Shown here one piece after another: positions 1 to 5,529 of a stretch of 7,687 nucleotides of DNA (position 1 is the first letter of the stretch; every line of letters starts with the position of its first letter). Source of the stretch: an uncultured Eubacteriales bacterium (GTDB lineage Bacteria; Bacillota; Clostridia; Oscillospirales; Oscillospiraceae); NCBI GenBank assembly GCA_900547405.1, contig URGL01000082.1, positions 1 to 7,687 of the forward strand, in the 5' to 3' direction. A program made the position numbers and the translations under genes. The notes below the pieces were generated by a model. That model did not search any database. It saw only the letters and a program-made list of their open reading frames with translations, and had not been told where the DNA came from.

Positions 1-2
1 CA

Positions 3-110
3 CTGACGGCAGGGAAGAGCTACAGCGTCCAGCTGGAACTCACCCCTGAAAACGCAGCGGAAAACACGAAACCCACCACCATAAAGCTGACCGTAAAGGC
101 CATGAAGTAA
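3..110 (+). CDS. C-terminal fragment of an unidentified protein (5' end outside window)
   Basis: An open frame enters from the left edge and ends at TAA 108-110, giving the last 35 residues (LTAGKSYSVQLELTP... to ...IKLTVKAMK). The alternating hydrophobic and polar pattern (SVQLEL, TIKLTVKA) is what a terminal beta-strand pair of an Ig-like or other extracellular beta-sandwich domain would give, but the fragment is too short to name a family. It ends 4 nt before a strong hairpin and converges on the minus-strand lipoprotein gene, which supports it being a real gene end. Function unknown. Confidence 0.6.
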   Translation: MTAGKSYSVQLELTPENAAENTKPTTIKLTVKAMK

Positions 111-113
111 ATG

Positions 114-146
114 GATGCCCCGGAAGGCTGGACCTTCCGGGGCATC
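114..146. terminator. Bidirectional intrinsic-type terminator hairpin
   Basis: A perfect 14-bp stem (114-127 with 133-146, core GCCCCGGAAGG/CCTTCCGGGGC) encloses a 5-nt loop CTGGA. It lies between two convergent genes, 4 nt after the + strand stop and 14 nt past the minus-strand stop. The + side is followed by a modest T-rich tract (TGCTTATCTTATG). The minus side is followed by CCATTTACTT. Neither is a classic long U run, so efficiency is uncertain, but stem strength and position fit a shared terminator. Confidence 0.8.
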
Positions 147-159
147 TGCTTATCTTATG

Positions 160-1062
160 TCAGGCTTCATCCGCTTTTGGCGGTGTTTCCTTTTTTCCCT
201 TCTTCTTGCGCAGCTTCTTCACAAGCCGGAACAGACCAAAGCCGACCAGGCCGATGACGATCAGGTAGGGCAGCTCCACCAGGATCCACACGCCGAAATC
301 CAGGATCCCGTTCCCCAGGTCCTTCAGGCTCTTCACAAAGCCCTCACCGATTTTTTGCAGGCGGGTCTTTTCTGCTACGGGGGTGTATTCCGTCACCTCA
401 CTGAGGTTCAGGTACATGGTGGCGTAGTCCACCTGGTTTTCCAGGACCTTCAGCTGGGAGGTGTAGCTCTCCAGGTCGCTGCGGACCTGAGTCAGGCGGG
501 ACTCGATTTCCAATAGGTCTGCCATGGTTTCGGCCTGGCTCAGGAGCTCCATGAGGCGGTCCTGCTCGGTTTTCAGGGCGGTGATGCGGCTTTCTGTGTC
601 CACGTACTGCAGCGTCACATCCTCGGAGCTTCTGCTGGAGGAGGTCACGTTGGCCAGGGATGCCACATCCGCCTGAAACCCATCCAGGCTGTCCGCGGGG
701 ATCCGCAGAGTCAGGCTGGCGCTACGGTAGCGGCGGCCGGAATAGTAGGCGCTTCCGTTGTAGATGTTCTGGTCCTGGATATAGCCGCTTACCTCTGCCA
801 GGGCGGTGTTGAGGCGGTTCAAGGCGGAATCCAGGTCATCGGTCTCGGCATCTACGTTCATGGTGATGATGAATTTTCGTCCCTGGGGGAGCTCCGCGCC
901 GCTGCCGGAATCGCCGGAGGCTGCATCGTAGCTGCCCGTATCGTAGGCTGCCGCGGTTTCGGCTGGGTAGGCCTGGTCGTTGGATGCGTAGGACGATTTG
1001 CTGGCACCGCAGCCGGAGAGCAGCAGGGCGGTGCAGAGCAGAAGAATGAGGACTTTTTTCAT
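160..1062 (-). CDS. DUF4349 domain-containing lipoprotein
   Basis: A 300-residue surface protein. The N-terminus MKKVLILLLCTALLLSGC is a lipoprotein signal peptide with lipobox LSGC, so Cys18 would be lipidated. A Ser/Ala/Gly/Tyr-rich linker follows (about 20-58). The DUF4349 region starts near residue 61 (RKFIITMNVDAETDDLDSAL, later SLTLRIPADSLDGF) and contains a long heptad-like coiled coil (about 153-212, rich in Leu, Glu and Gln). A transmembrane helix at about 254-280 and a very basic tail (VKKLRKKKGKK) put the C-terminus inside the cell. The protein should thus be membrane-anchored at both ends with the coiled coil outside. Start choice: AAGGAGG at 1071-1077 (read on the minus strand) lies 8 nt before the ATG. 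The family's function is unknown. The gene's 5' leader is interrupted by an IS only about 20 nt upstream of the ATG, so expression may be altered. Family call is from recognised sequence pattern. Confidence 0.88.
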   Translation of the reverse strand: MKKVLILLLCTALLLSGCGASKSSYASNDQAYPAETAAAYDTGSYDAASGDSGSGAELPQGRKFIITMNVDAETDDLDSALNRLNTALAEVSGYIQDQNIYNGSAYYSGRRYRSASLTLRIPADSLDGFQADVASLANVTSSSRSSEDVTLQYVDTESRITALKTEQDRLMELLSQAETMADLLEIESRLTQVRSDLESYTSQLKVLENQVDYATMYLNLSEVTEYTPVAEKTRLQKIGEGFVKSLKDLGNGILDFGVWILVELPYLIVIGLVGFGLFRLVKKLRKKKGKKETPPKADEA

Positions 1063-1070
1063 AGTGGATT

Positions 1071-1077
1071 CCTCCTT
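1071..1077 (-). promoter_or_regulatory. Ribosome binding site of the DUF4349 lipoprotein gene
   Basis: The minus strand reads AAGGAGG with 8 nt to the ATG at 1062, near the optimum. It is the only native 5' signal still attached to this gene, because the IS begins only 12-13 nt further upstream. Confidence 0.8.
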
Positions 1078-1082
1078 TTTTG

Positions 1083-1089
1083 TTTGGTA
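1083..1089. repeat. Left copy of IS target-site duplication (TTTGGTA)
   Basis: TTTGGTA directly abuts the left inverted repeat and recurs at 2069-2075 directly after the right one. The shared block is actually 10 bp (GTTTGGTACT, 1082-1091 and 2068-2077), so the exact duplication length depends on where the element's ends are drawn. 7 bp is the value if the inverted repeats are taken as symmetric. Confidence 0.75.
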
Positions 1090-1122
1090 CTATAAAAGAG
1101 CAAATTTGTTAAAATGACGAAA
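1090..1122. repeat. Left terminal inverted repeat of the IS
   Basis: The 33 bp beginning CTATAAAAGAGCAAATTTG match the reverse complement of 2036-2068 at 30 of 33 positions. The mismatches are at 1097, 1110 and 1117. Confidence 0.9.
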
Positions 1123-1150
1123 AGACATCATTCCCAAAATCGTGTATACT
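1122..1150 (+). promoter_or_regulatory. Candidate transposase promoter inside the IS
   Basis: The -35 AAGACA (1122-1127) and -10 TATACT (1145-1150) are separated by 17 nt. The -10 is one base off TATAAT and the -35 keeps the GACA half of TTGACA. The start of transcription would fall near 1157, so the transposase mRNA would lack the left arms of the inverted repeats at 1123-1135 and 1145-1153. Called from sequence alone. Confidence 0.45.
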
Positions 1151-1193
1151 GAGGTTACCACACGCCCAACAACACGACAAGGGAATGATGTCT
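1123..1193 (+). promoter_or_regulatory. 5' RNA hairpin masking the transposase ribosome site in read-through RNA
   Basis: A perfect 13-bp inverted repeat (1123-1135 AGACATCATTCCC with 1181-1193 GGGAATGATGTCT) is extended by a nested 6-bp stem (1140-1145 TCGTGT with 1172-1177 ACACGA). The right arm covers most of the Shine-Dalgarno (AAGGGA 1179-1184) and ends right before the ATG at 1194. The left arm lies upstream of the predicted transcription start. Only transcripts entering from outside the element would therefore fold and block translation. Some other insertion sequences, such as IS10 and IS50, are known to protect themselves this way; its use here is inference. Confidence 0.55.
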
Positions 1194-2034
1194 ATGGAAC
1201 TCAGTATAGTACACAATATCGATTTGGTCAAGACTTTAAACGAACTAAAATCTTTCAATACCTATACAGCGTGTGTGCGTAATAATATCCTGCGAATAAT
1301 CGAATCCTGCTTTTTTCGATGGATACCGGGGAAAAACGGTGGATTTTGTCCGGTATAGCGACCGACACCGTACATCTTTGGCCCATTTTCTGAGCAAAGG
1401 GAAATGGGATCCTGCCGCATTGGAAAAGAATCTTCGTGAATCTATTATTGAAAAGGTCTATCAACATGGCCGTGAAACCAAGCAGCCGGTTCTTTGCATC
1501 ATCGATGACACGATTGCTTCTAAAACACGGCCTTCGTCACAGGCGGTGCATCCCATGGAAGCTACCTCTGACCATATGTCTCATTTGAAGGGACGGATGG
1601 ACTATGGGCATCAGGCGATCGGTGTCATGCTGGCTTGCGGAGAACTGGTTCTGAACTACGCGATCCTTCTTTACGATAAAAGTCAGAGTAAGATCGATAT
1701 GGTAAGCAGCATTGCGAATACACTTCCAGAACCTCCGAACATTGGCTATCTGCTTTGTGACAGCTGGTATACCTGCGACGTTGAGGTGTTTTTCCGAACG
1801 ACCAAGGGGAAACTTGCGCTGGACAAATATCAGCTCCGTTCCGCAACCGGAATACGCCGGTTCTGGCTGCTGATGTCGCTCACCCACTTCCTGTGCTGTG
1901 TGGGCAGCGGTGTACTGCGCTCTTTTTCAGAGGGTTACGAATACTGGCAGACGCTTGTTCTGCGTAACGTTGTGCAGCATGTTTATAATTGCGGCAAGAA
2001 CGGAACGCCTCTCGCTATGCTCGGTATGGGGTAA
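1194..2034 (+). pseudogene. Transposase remnant, DDE type (frameshifted and internally deleted)
   Basis: The original start is most likely ATG 1194, 9 nt after AAGGGA, giving MELSIVHNIDLVKTLNELK.... In-frame ATGs at 1185 and 1188 overlap the ribosome site. This frame runs into TAG at 1356-1358. The continuation is in the +1 frame and joins smoothly if one T of the TTTTTT run 1311-1316 is removed (SCFFDGYRGKTVDFVRYSDRHR). From 1339 (GTG) the second frame runs 231 codons to TAA 2032-2034. Counted from that GTG, the first catalytic Asp lies in IIDDT (56-57), the second in LLCDSWYT (141) and the Glu in VEVFFRTTKGKLALDKYQ (149). Normally roughly 100 or more residues separate the second Asp from the Glu; here only 7 do, so a central segment is lost at about base 1776/1777. 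The C-terminus looks complete. Almost certainly inactive. Confidence 0.87.
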
Positions 2035-2035
2035 C

Positions 2036-2068
2036 TTTCGGCATTTTCACAAATTTGCTCATTTATAG
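2036..2068. repeat. Right terminal inverted repeat of the IS
   Basis: This is the reverse complement of the left end at 30 of 33 positions, ending GAGC-type core then ATTTATAG. It begins immediately after the transposase stop codon. Confidence 0.9.
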
Positions 2069-2075
2069 TTTGGTA
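2069..2075. repeat. Right copy of IS target-site duplication (TTTGGTA)
   Basis: Exact copy of 1083-1089, directly adjacent to the right inverted repeat. Removing the IS and one copy rejoins the candidate promoter at 2081-2109 to the lipoprotein gene's leader. Confidence 0.75.
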
Positions 2076-2080
2076 CTGGA

Positions 2081-2109
2081 AGCATAGCACAGCTTTTCCG
2101 TATTTTCAA
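2081..2109 (-). promoter_or_regulatory. Probable native promoter of the DUF4349 lipoprotein gene, cut off by the IS
   Basis: Read on the minus strand: -35 TTGAAA (2109-2104), a 17-nt spacer, and -10 TATGCT (2086-2081). Transcription would start near 2074, which is inside the target duplication. Without the IS the leader would be only about 26 nt, running straight into AAGGAGG and the ATG at 1062. That fit is the main argument that this was the gene's own promoter. At present its transcript would have to cross the whole 979-bp element antisense to the transposase. Confidence 0.6.
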
Positions 2110-2221
2110 GATGGGGGAGGGAAAATTAAGAAAGATGTAATAACATAGGCATTCCCTGGACCGGTTCTGCCTGCCGCCCCACACCCGGCCCGGCAGAGAG
2201 GTTTTCGCTGGCACAATGCAC

Positions 2222-2244
2222 GGAATTGGGCTTGCAATTATTCC
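2222..2244. promoter_or_regulatory. Imperfect inverted repeat over the tdk -35 box, possible operator
   Basis: GGAATTG at 2222-2228 is opposed by CAATTATTCC at 2235-2244. The arms match with a small bulge (GGAATTG against GGAATAATTG) and the right arm overlaps the -35 hexamer TTGCAA. The position suits a repressor site for the nucleoside operon, but the symmetry is imperfect and no regulator gene is present, so this is weak. Confidence 0.25.
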
Positions 2245-2260
2245 AACCTTTCGGTATAAT
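2232..2260 (+). promoter_or_regulatory. Promoter of the tdk-deoCDB-cdd operon
   Basis: The -35 TTGCAA (2232-2237), exact 17-nt spacer and perfect -10 TATAAT (2255-2260) place the transcription start near 2267, about 25 nt before the tdk ATG. This is the strongest promoter-like match in the window and is positioned for the first gene of the operon. The 2110-2221 stretch before it holds no gene I can support. Confidence 0.82.
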
Positions 2261-2291
2261 GGAACAAGAAAAAAAGGGAGGCAGTTCGGCT

Positions 2292-2900
2292 ATGGCGAAG
2301 CTATATTTCAAATACGGCGCTATGGGGTCCAGCAAGACCGCCCAGGCTCTGATCACCAAATACAATTACGAGGAGAACGACCTGCGGGTGTGGCTGCTGA
2401 AGCCCAGCGCCGATGTGCGGGACGGGGAGCATATGCTTTCCAGCCGGATCGGCCTGACGGCCCGGGCGGATATCCTCACCCCGGAGACCGATGCTTACCA
2501 ATGGTTTCGCAGGGATTTTGAGGGCCAATGCGATGTGATCATAGTGGACGAGTGCCAGTTCCTTACTGTGGACCAGATCGACCAGCTTCGGCAGATCGTG
2601 GACGACTGCAATATACCCGTCATGTGCTTCGGACTGCGGACGGACTTCCAGACCCATCTGTTCCCCGGCTCCCTGCGGCTCATGGAGGTGGCGGACACCA
2701 TCCAGGAGATCAAGACCATCTGCGACTGCGGAGCCAAAGCCACCGTCAATGCCCGGATCGACAGCACCGGCCACATTGTTACCCAGGGCGCTCAGGTATT
2801 TCTGGGGGGCAACGACAGCTACATCGCCATGTGCCACAAGTGCTATGTCCGGGGCATCAAAGATCACAAGGTCATTCGGCTTCACGGCCAGAATAACTGA
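2292..2900 (+). CDS. tdk: Thymidine kinase (type II, TK1-like)
   Basis: Cytosolic ATP-dependent phosphorylation of thymidine and deoxyuridine to dTMP/dUMP, the pyrimidine salvage step. The protein has 202 residues, usual for the family. Visible motifs: nucleotide-binding loop YGAMGSSKT (8-16, Lys15); Walker B with the catalytic acid IIVDECQF (Asp86, Glu87); FGLRTDFQ (113-120); and the zinc-binding pairs CDC (144, 146) and CHKC (181, 184) framing the lasso loop. The residue before the P-loop Lys is Ser rather than the usual Gly. Start choice: ATG 2292 is preceded by AAAGGGAGG (2273-2281) with 10 nt spacing. An upstream in-frame ATG at 2226 lies before the promoter's -35 and cannot be used by that transcript. 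First gene of the operon, 30 nt before deoC. Confidence 0.95.
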   Translation: MAKLYFKYGAMGSSKTAQALITKYNYEENDLRVWLLKPSADVRDGEHMLSSRIGLTARADILTPETDAYQWFRRDFEGQCDVIIVDECQFLTVDQIDQLRQIVDDCNIPVMCFGLRTDFQTHLFPGSLRLMEVADTIQEIKTICDCGAKATVNARIDSTGHIVTQGAQVFLGGNDSYIAMCHKCYVRGIKDHKVIRLHGQNN

Positions 2901-2930
2901 TAAAAGTTGCTGATAAAGGAGTGTATTCCC

Positions 2931-3590
2931 ATGGAACTATCTGAAATTCTCGCTGCCTGCGATCATACTCTGCTTGCCCAGACCGCAACCTGGGCCGATA
3001 TCCGGGCCGTCTGCGATGACGGCATGAAGTACCACACCGCCTCTGTATGCATTCCTGCTTCCTTTGTGAAGCAGGCCAAGGAGTACGTGGGCGACAAGCT
3101 GACTATCTGCACCGTCATCGGTTTCCCCAACGGCTACGACACCACCGCCGCCAAGTGCTTTATGGCCACCGACGCCGTGGACAACGGGGCCGGGGAAGTA
3201 GACATGGTCATCAACATCGGCTGGGCCAAGGAAGGCAAGTGGGACGAGATCACCGCTGAGATCGCCGCCATCAAGAAGGCCTGCAAGGGCCGCCTCCTGA
3301 AGGTCATCATTGAGACCTGCCTGCTCACCGACGAAGAAAAGATCGCCCTGTGCAAGTGCGTCTCCGACTCCGGCGCGGACTACATCAAGACTTCCACCGG
3401 ATTCTCCACTGCCGGTGCTACCTTCCACGATGTGGAGCTCTTCGCCAAGCACGTTGCCCCCCATGTGAAGATCAAGGCCGCCGGCGGCATTTCCAGCCTG
3501 GAGGACGCGGAGAAATTTATGGAGCTTGGGGCTTCCCGGCTGGGCACCTCCCGGATCGTGAAGCTGGCCAAGGCTATGGAAAAGAATTAA
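2931..3590 (+). CDS. deoC: Deoxyribose-phosphate aldolase
   Basis: Cytosolic class I aldolase that cleaves 2-deoxyribose-5-phosphate to glyceraldehyde-3-phosphate and acetaldehyde, the last step of deoxynucleoside breakdown. The 219 residues match the family's usual length of about 220. Key positions: DHTLL (Asp11), GFPNG (64-68), EVDMVIN with the catalytic Asp91, the Schiff-base lysine Lys153 in YIKTSTGFST, and the second catalytic lysine Lys182 in KIKAAGGI. GASRLGTS (200-207) forms the phosphate-binding end of the TIM barrel. Start at ATG 2931, 9 nt after AAAGGAG (2915-2921). An in-frame TTG at 2907 lies upstream of that ribosome site and is unlikely. It sits 16 nt before deoD and takes the product of DeoB as substrate. 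Confidence 0.96.
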   Translation: MELSEILAACDHTLLAQTATWADIRAVCDDGMKYHTASVCIPASFVKQAKEYVGDKLTICTVIGFPNGYDTTAAKCFMATDAVDNGAGEVDMVINIGWAKEGKWDEITAEIAAIKKACKGRLLKVIIETCLLTDEEKIALCKCVSDSGADYIKTSTGFSTAGATFHDVELFAKHVAPHVKIKAAGGISSLEDAEKFMELGASRLGTSRIVKLAKAMEKN

Positions 3591-3606
3591 AAGGAGAATT
3601 TTTGTG

Positions 3607-4353
3607 ATGCTTTCTACCCCTACCCCTCATATTTCCGCCAAACCAGGCGATTTCGGTAAGACCGTCCTGATGCCCGGTGACCCTCTGCGGTCCAGGTTCA
3701 TTGCCGAAAACTTCCTGGAAAACCCCGTTCTTGTGAACAATGTCCGGGGCGTCCAGGGCTATACCGGCACCTACAAGGGCGTGAAGGTCTCCGTCATGGC
3801 CTCCGGCATGGGCATGCCTGCCATCGGCATTTATTCCCACGAGCTTTACAATGGCTACGGCGTGGAGAACATTATCCGGGTGGGCTCCGCTGGGGCCATC
3901 CAGGAGGACATCCACCTGTATGACCTGGTCATCGCCCAGGGAGCCTGCACCGATTCCAACTGGGCCAGCCAGTACCATCTGCCTGGCACCTTCGCCCCCA
4001 TTGGCTCCTGGGAGCTGATCACCGAGGCTGTGAAAGCCGCCGAAAATAACGGAGCCCAGTACCATGTGGGCAACGTGAACTCCTCCGATACCTTCTACGG
4101 GGACCACGAAGGTGTGCCCGAGGGGCTGGACAGCGTTTACGGCCTGAAGAAAATGGGCGTTATGGCATTGGAGATGGAGGCTGCCGCCCTGTACATGAAC
4201 GCCGCCCGCTACGGCAAGCGGGCCCTGTGCATCTGCACGATTTCCGACCACATTTTGACCGGCGAACTGACTACCTCCGAGGAGCGGCAGAATTCCTTCA
4301 CCACCATGATGAAGGTTGCCCTGGATGTGGCGGTCGCCATGGAGAAAAAGTAA
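3607..4353 (+). CDS. deoD: Purine-nucleoside phosphorylase, DeoD type
   Basis: Phosphorolysis of purine (deoxy)ribonucleosides to free base and (deoxy)ribose-1-phosphate in the cytosol. The 248 residues are slightly above the usual 235-240. Hallmarks of the hexameric bacterial DeoD family: TPHISA (His8), LMPGDPLR (Gly24, Arg28, phosphate site), RVGSAGAI (Arg91), the ribose-binding ALEMEAAAL (Glu189, Met190, Glu191), and TISDH with the general acid Asp214. This set separates it from trimeric PunA enzymes and from uridine phosphorylase. AAGGAG at 3591-3596 serves the start. ATG 3607 (10 nt spacing) is chosen, but the adjacent in-frame GTG 3604 (7 nt spacing) is possible and adds only one residue. 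Feeds DeoB, whose start codon follows after a single base. Confidence 0.95.
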   Translation: MLSTPTPHISAKPGDFGKTVLMPGDPLRSRFIAENFLENPVLVNNVRGVQGYTGTYKGVKVSVMASGMGMPAIGIYSHELYNGYGVENIIRVGSAGAIQEDIHLYDLVIAQGACTDSNWASQYHLPGTFAPIGSWELITEAVKAAENNGAQYHVGNVNSSDTFYGDHEGVPEGLDSVYGLKKMGVMALEMEAAALYMNAARYGKRALCICTISDHILTGELTTSEERQNSFTTMMKVALDVAVAMEKK

Positions 4354-4354
4354 T

Positions 4355-5527
4355 ATGAAGCGTGTATTTCTGATCGTTCTGGATTCCTGTGGTGTTGGTG
4401 AGCTGCCGGATGCCCCCAACTTTGGGGACTACGGTGTCAACACCCTGCGCTCCTGCGCAAGCTCTAAAAAGTTTTCTGTGCCCAATTTGCTGAAAGCTGG
4501 GCTTGGCAACATCGATGGGGTGGATTTCCTCCCCAAGGAGCCTCACCCCAATGGGGCCGTTTGCAAGCTGGCGGAGGCCTCTATGGGCAAGGACACCACC
4601 ATCGGCCACTGGGAGATCGCCGGCGTGGTTTCTCCCAAGCCCATGCCCACCTATCCCCAGGGCTTCCCTCAGGAGGTTCTGGAGGAATTTGAGAAGGCTA
4701 CGGGCCGGGGGGTCCTGTGCAACAAGCCCTACTCCGGCACCGCCGTCATCCACGACTACGGTATGGAGCAGAAGGAAACGGGCAAATGGATCGTTTACAC
4801 TTCCGCCGACTCCGTCTTCCAGGTGGCGGCCAACGAACAGTGGATCCCGCTGGAGGAGCTGTATGAGGGCTGCCGGAAGGCGAGAGCCATTCTCCAGGGG
4901 GACCATGGCGTGGGCCGGGTCATTGCCCGTCCTTACGTAGGCGACAGCCCTGAGACCTTCCAGCGGACCTCCAACCGGCACGACTTCTCCCTGGAGCCTC
5001 CCAAGGAAACCATGATGGACGCCGTGAAAAAGGCTGGGCTGGACAGTCTGGCTGTGGGCAAGATCTTCGACATCTTCGCCGGACGGGGCACCACGGATCA
5101 TGTGTATAACAAGAGCAATGCCGATGGCATGGACCACACCATGGACTACGCCAGGAGGGACTTCCACGGCCTGTGCTTTACGAATCTGGTGGACTTTGAT
5201 ATGCTCTACGGCCACCGCCGGGACATTGACGGCTACGCAAATGCCTTAACGGAGTTCGACAGCTGGCTGGGAGAATTCCAGAAGGTCCTGGGCCCGGAGG
5301 ATATCGTCATGATCACCGCCGACCATGGCTGCGACCCCGCTTACACGGCGACTACGGATCATACCCGGGAATACATCCCCTTTGTGGCCATCGGCCAGAA
5401 GGTGAAGCCCGGCAACCTGGGCACCCGGAAGACCTTTGCCGACATCGCCGCTACGGTGACGGAGCTGCTGGGAGTTCCCTACGCGTCGGACGGTGAGAGC
5501 TTCGCCAAGGAGCTGGTGGAGGAATGA
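4355..5527 (+). CDS. deoB: Phosphopentomutase
   Basis: Interconverts (deoxy)ribose-1-phosphate and the 5-phosphate, linking DeoD to DeoC. The 390 residues are full length for this alkaline-phosphatase-superfamily enzyme with two Mn ions. Residues seen: metal Asp10 in LIVLDSCGVGE; the phosphorylated Thr82 within KDTTIGHWE (79-87); PYSGT and YTSADSVFQ (Asp152); then DFDMLYGHRRD (Asp282, His287), TADHGCDP (Asp323, His324) and TTDHTREYIP (His336), which complete the metal ligands. The start is ATG 4355, one base after the deoD stop, with a GGAG (4341-4344) lying inside the end of deoD, so translation is probably coupled. The 3' end carries the ribosome site of cdd. Confidence 0.97.
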   Translation: MKRVFLIVLDSCGVGELPDAPNFGDYGVNTLRSCASSKKFSVPNLLKAGLGNIDGVDFLPKEPHPNGAVCKLAEASMGKDTTIGHWEIAGVVSPKPMPTYPQGFPQEVLEEFEKATGRGVLCNKPYSGTAVIHDYGMEQKETGKWIVYTSADSVFQVAANEQWIPLEELYEGCRKARAILQGDHGVGRVIARPYVGDSPETFQRTSNRHDFSLEPPKETMMDAVKKAGLDSLAVGKIFDIFAGRGTTDHVYNKSNADGMDHTMDYARRDFHGLCFTNLVDFDMLYGHRRDIDGYANALTEFDSWLGEFQKVLGPEDIVMITADHGCDPAYTATTDHTREYIPFVAIGQKVKPGNLGTRKTFADIAATVTELLGVPYASDGESFAKELVEE

Positions 5528-5529
5528 CC

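Larger units (their letters stand above)
1090..2068 (+). mobile_element. Insertion sequence, IS4/IS701-like, defective (979 bp)
   Basis: The element is bounded by 33-bp imperfect terminal inverted repeats and an exact flanking direct repeat, and it carries one transposase frame on the + strand. The transposase pattern (IIDDTIASK, then HLKGRMDYGHQA, LLCDSWYT, and VEVFFRTTKGKLALDKYQ) is that of the DDE transposases of the IS4/IS701 group common in Clostridia. The coding part is broken by a frameshift near 1311-1316 and by an internal deletion at about 1776/1777, so this copy cannot encode an intact enzyme. The intact target duplication shows it arrived by transposition. It either moved in trans as a deletion derivative or decayed after landing. 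It interrupts the leader of the adjacent lipoprotein gene. The exact IS family assignment is inference. Confidence 0.9.

Noticed and set aside
1088..1093. TATAGT on the minus strand at the IS edge as a hybrid outward promoter for the lipoprotein gene
   Set aside because: No acceptable -35 hexamer lies 16-18 nt upstream in the IS end (TCATTT or similar), so I do not claim it, although a weak hybrid promoter cannot be excluded.
1625..1887. Minus-strand open frames inside the IS
   Set aside because: They lie antisense to the transposase remnant, have no ribosome sites, and show no family similarity.
2165..2200. GC-rich short inverted segments (TGCCG...CGGCA) upstream of tdk
   Set aside because: Only about 5 bp pair, with a large C-rich loop; no T run or conserved riboswitch-like architecture is visible, and it lies upstream of the tdk promoter.
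3574..4419. Long minus-strand open frame of 281 codons opposite deoD
   Set aside because: It is a shadow of the high-GC deoD coding strand; there is no ribosome site and the translation is rich in Gly/His/Val without recognisable motifs.
4298..5215. Long minus-strand open frame of 305 codons opposite deoB
   Set aside because: Shadow of deoB, which is unambiguous from its metal-ligand motifs; no independent start signal or family pattern.
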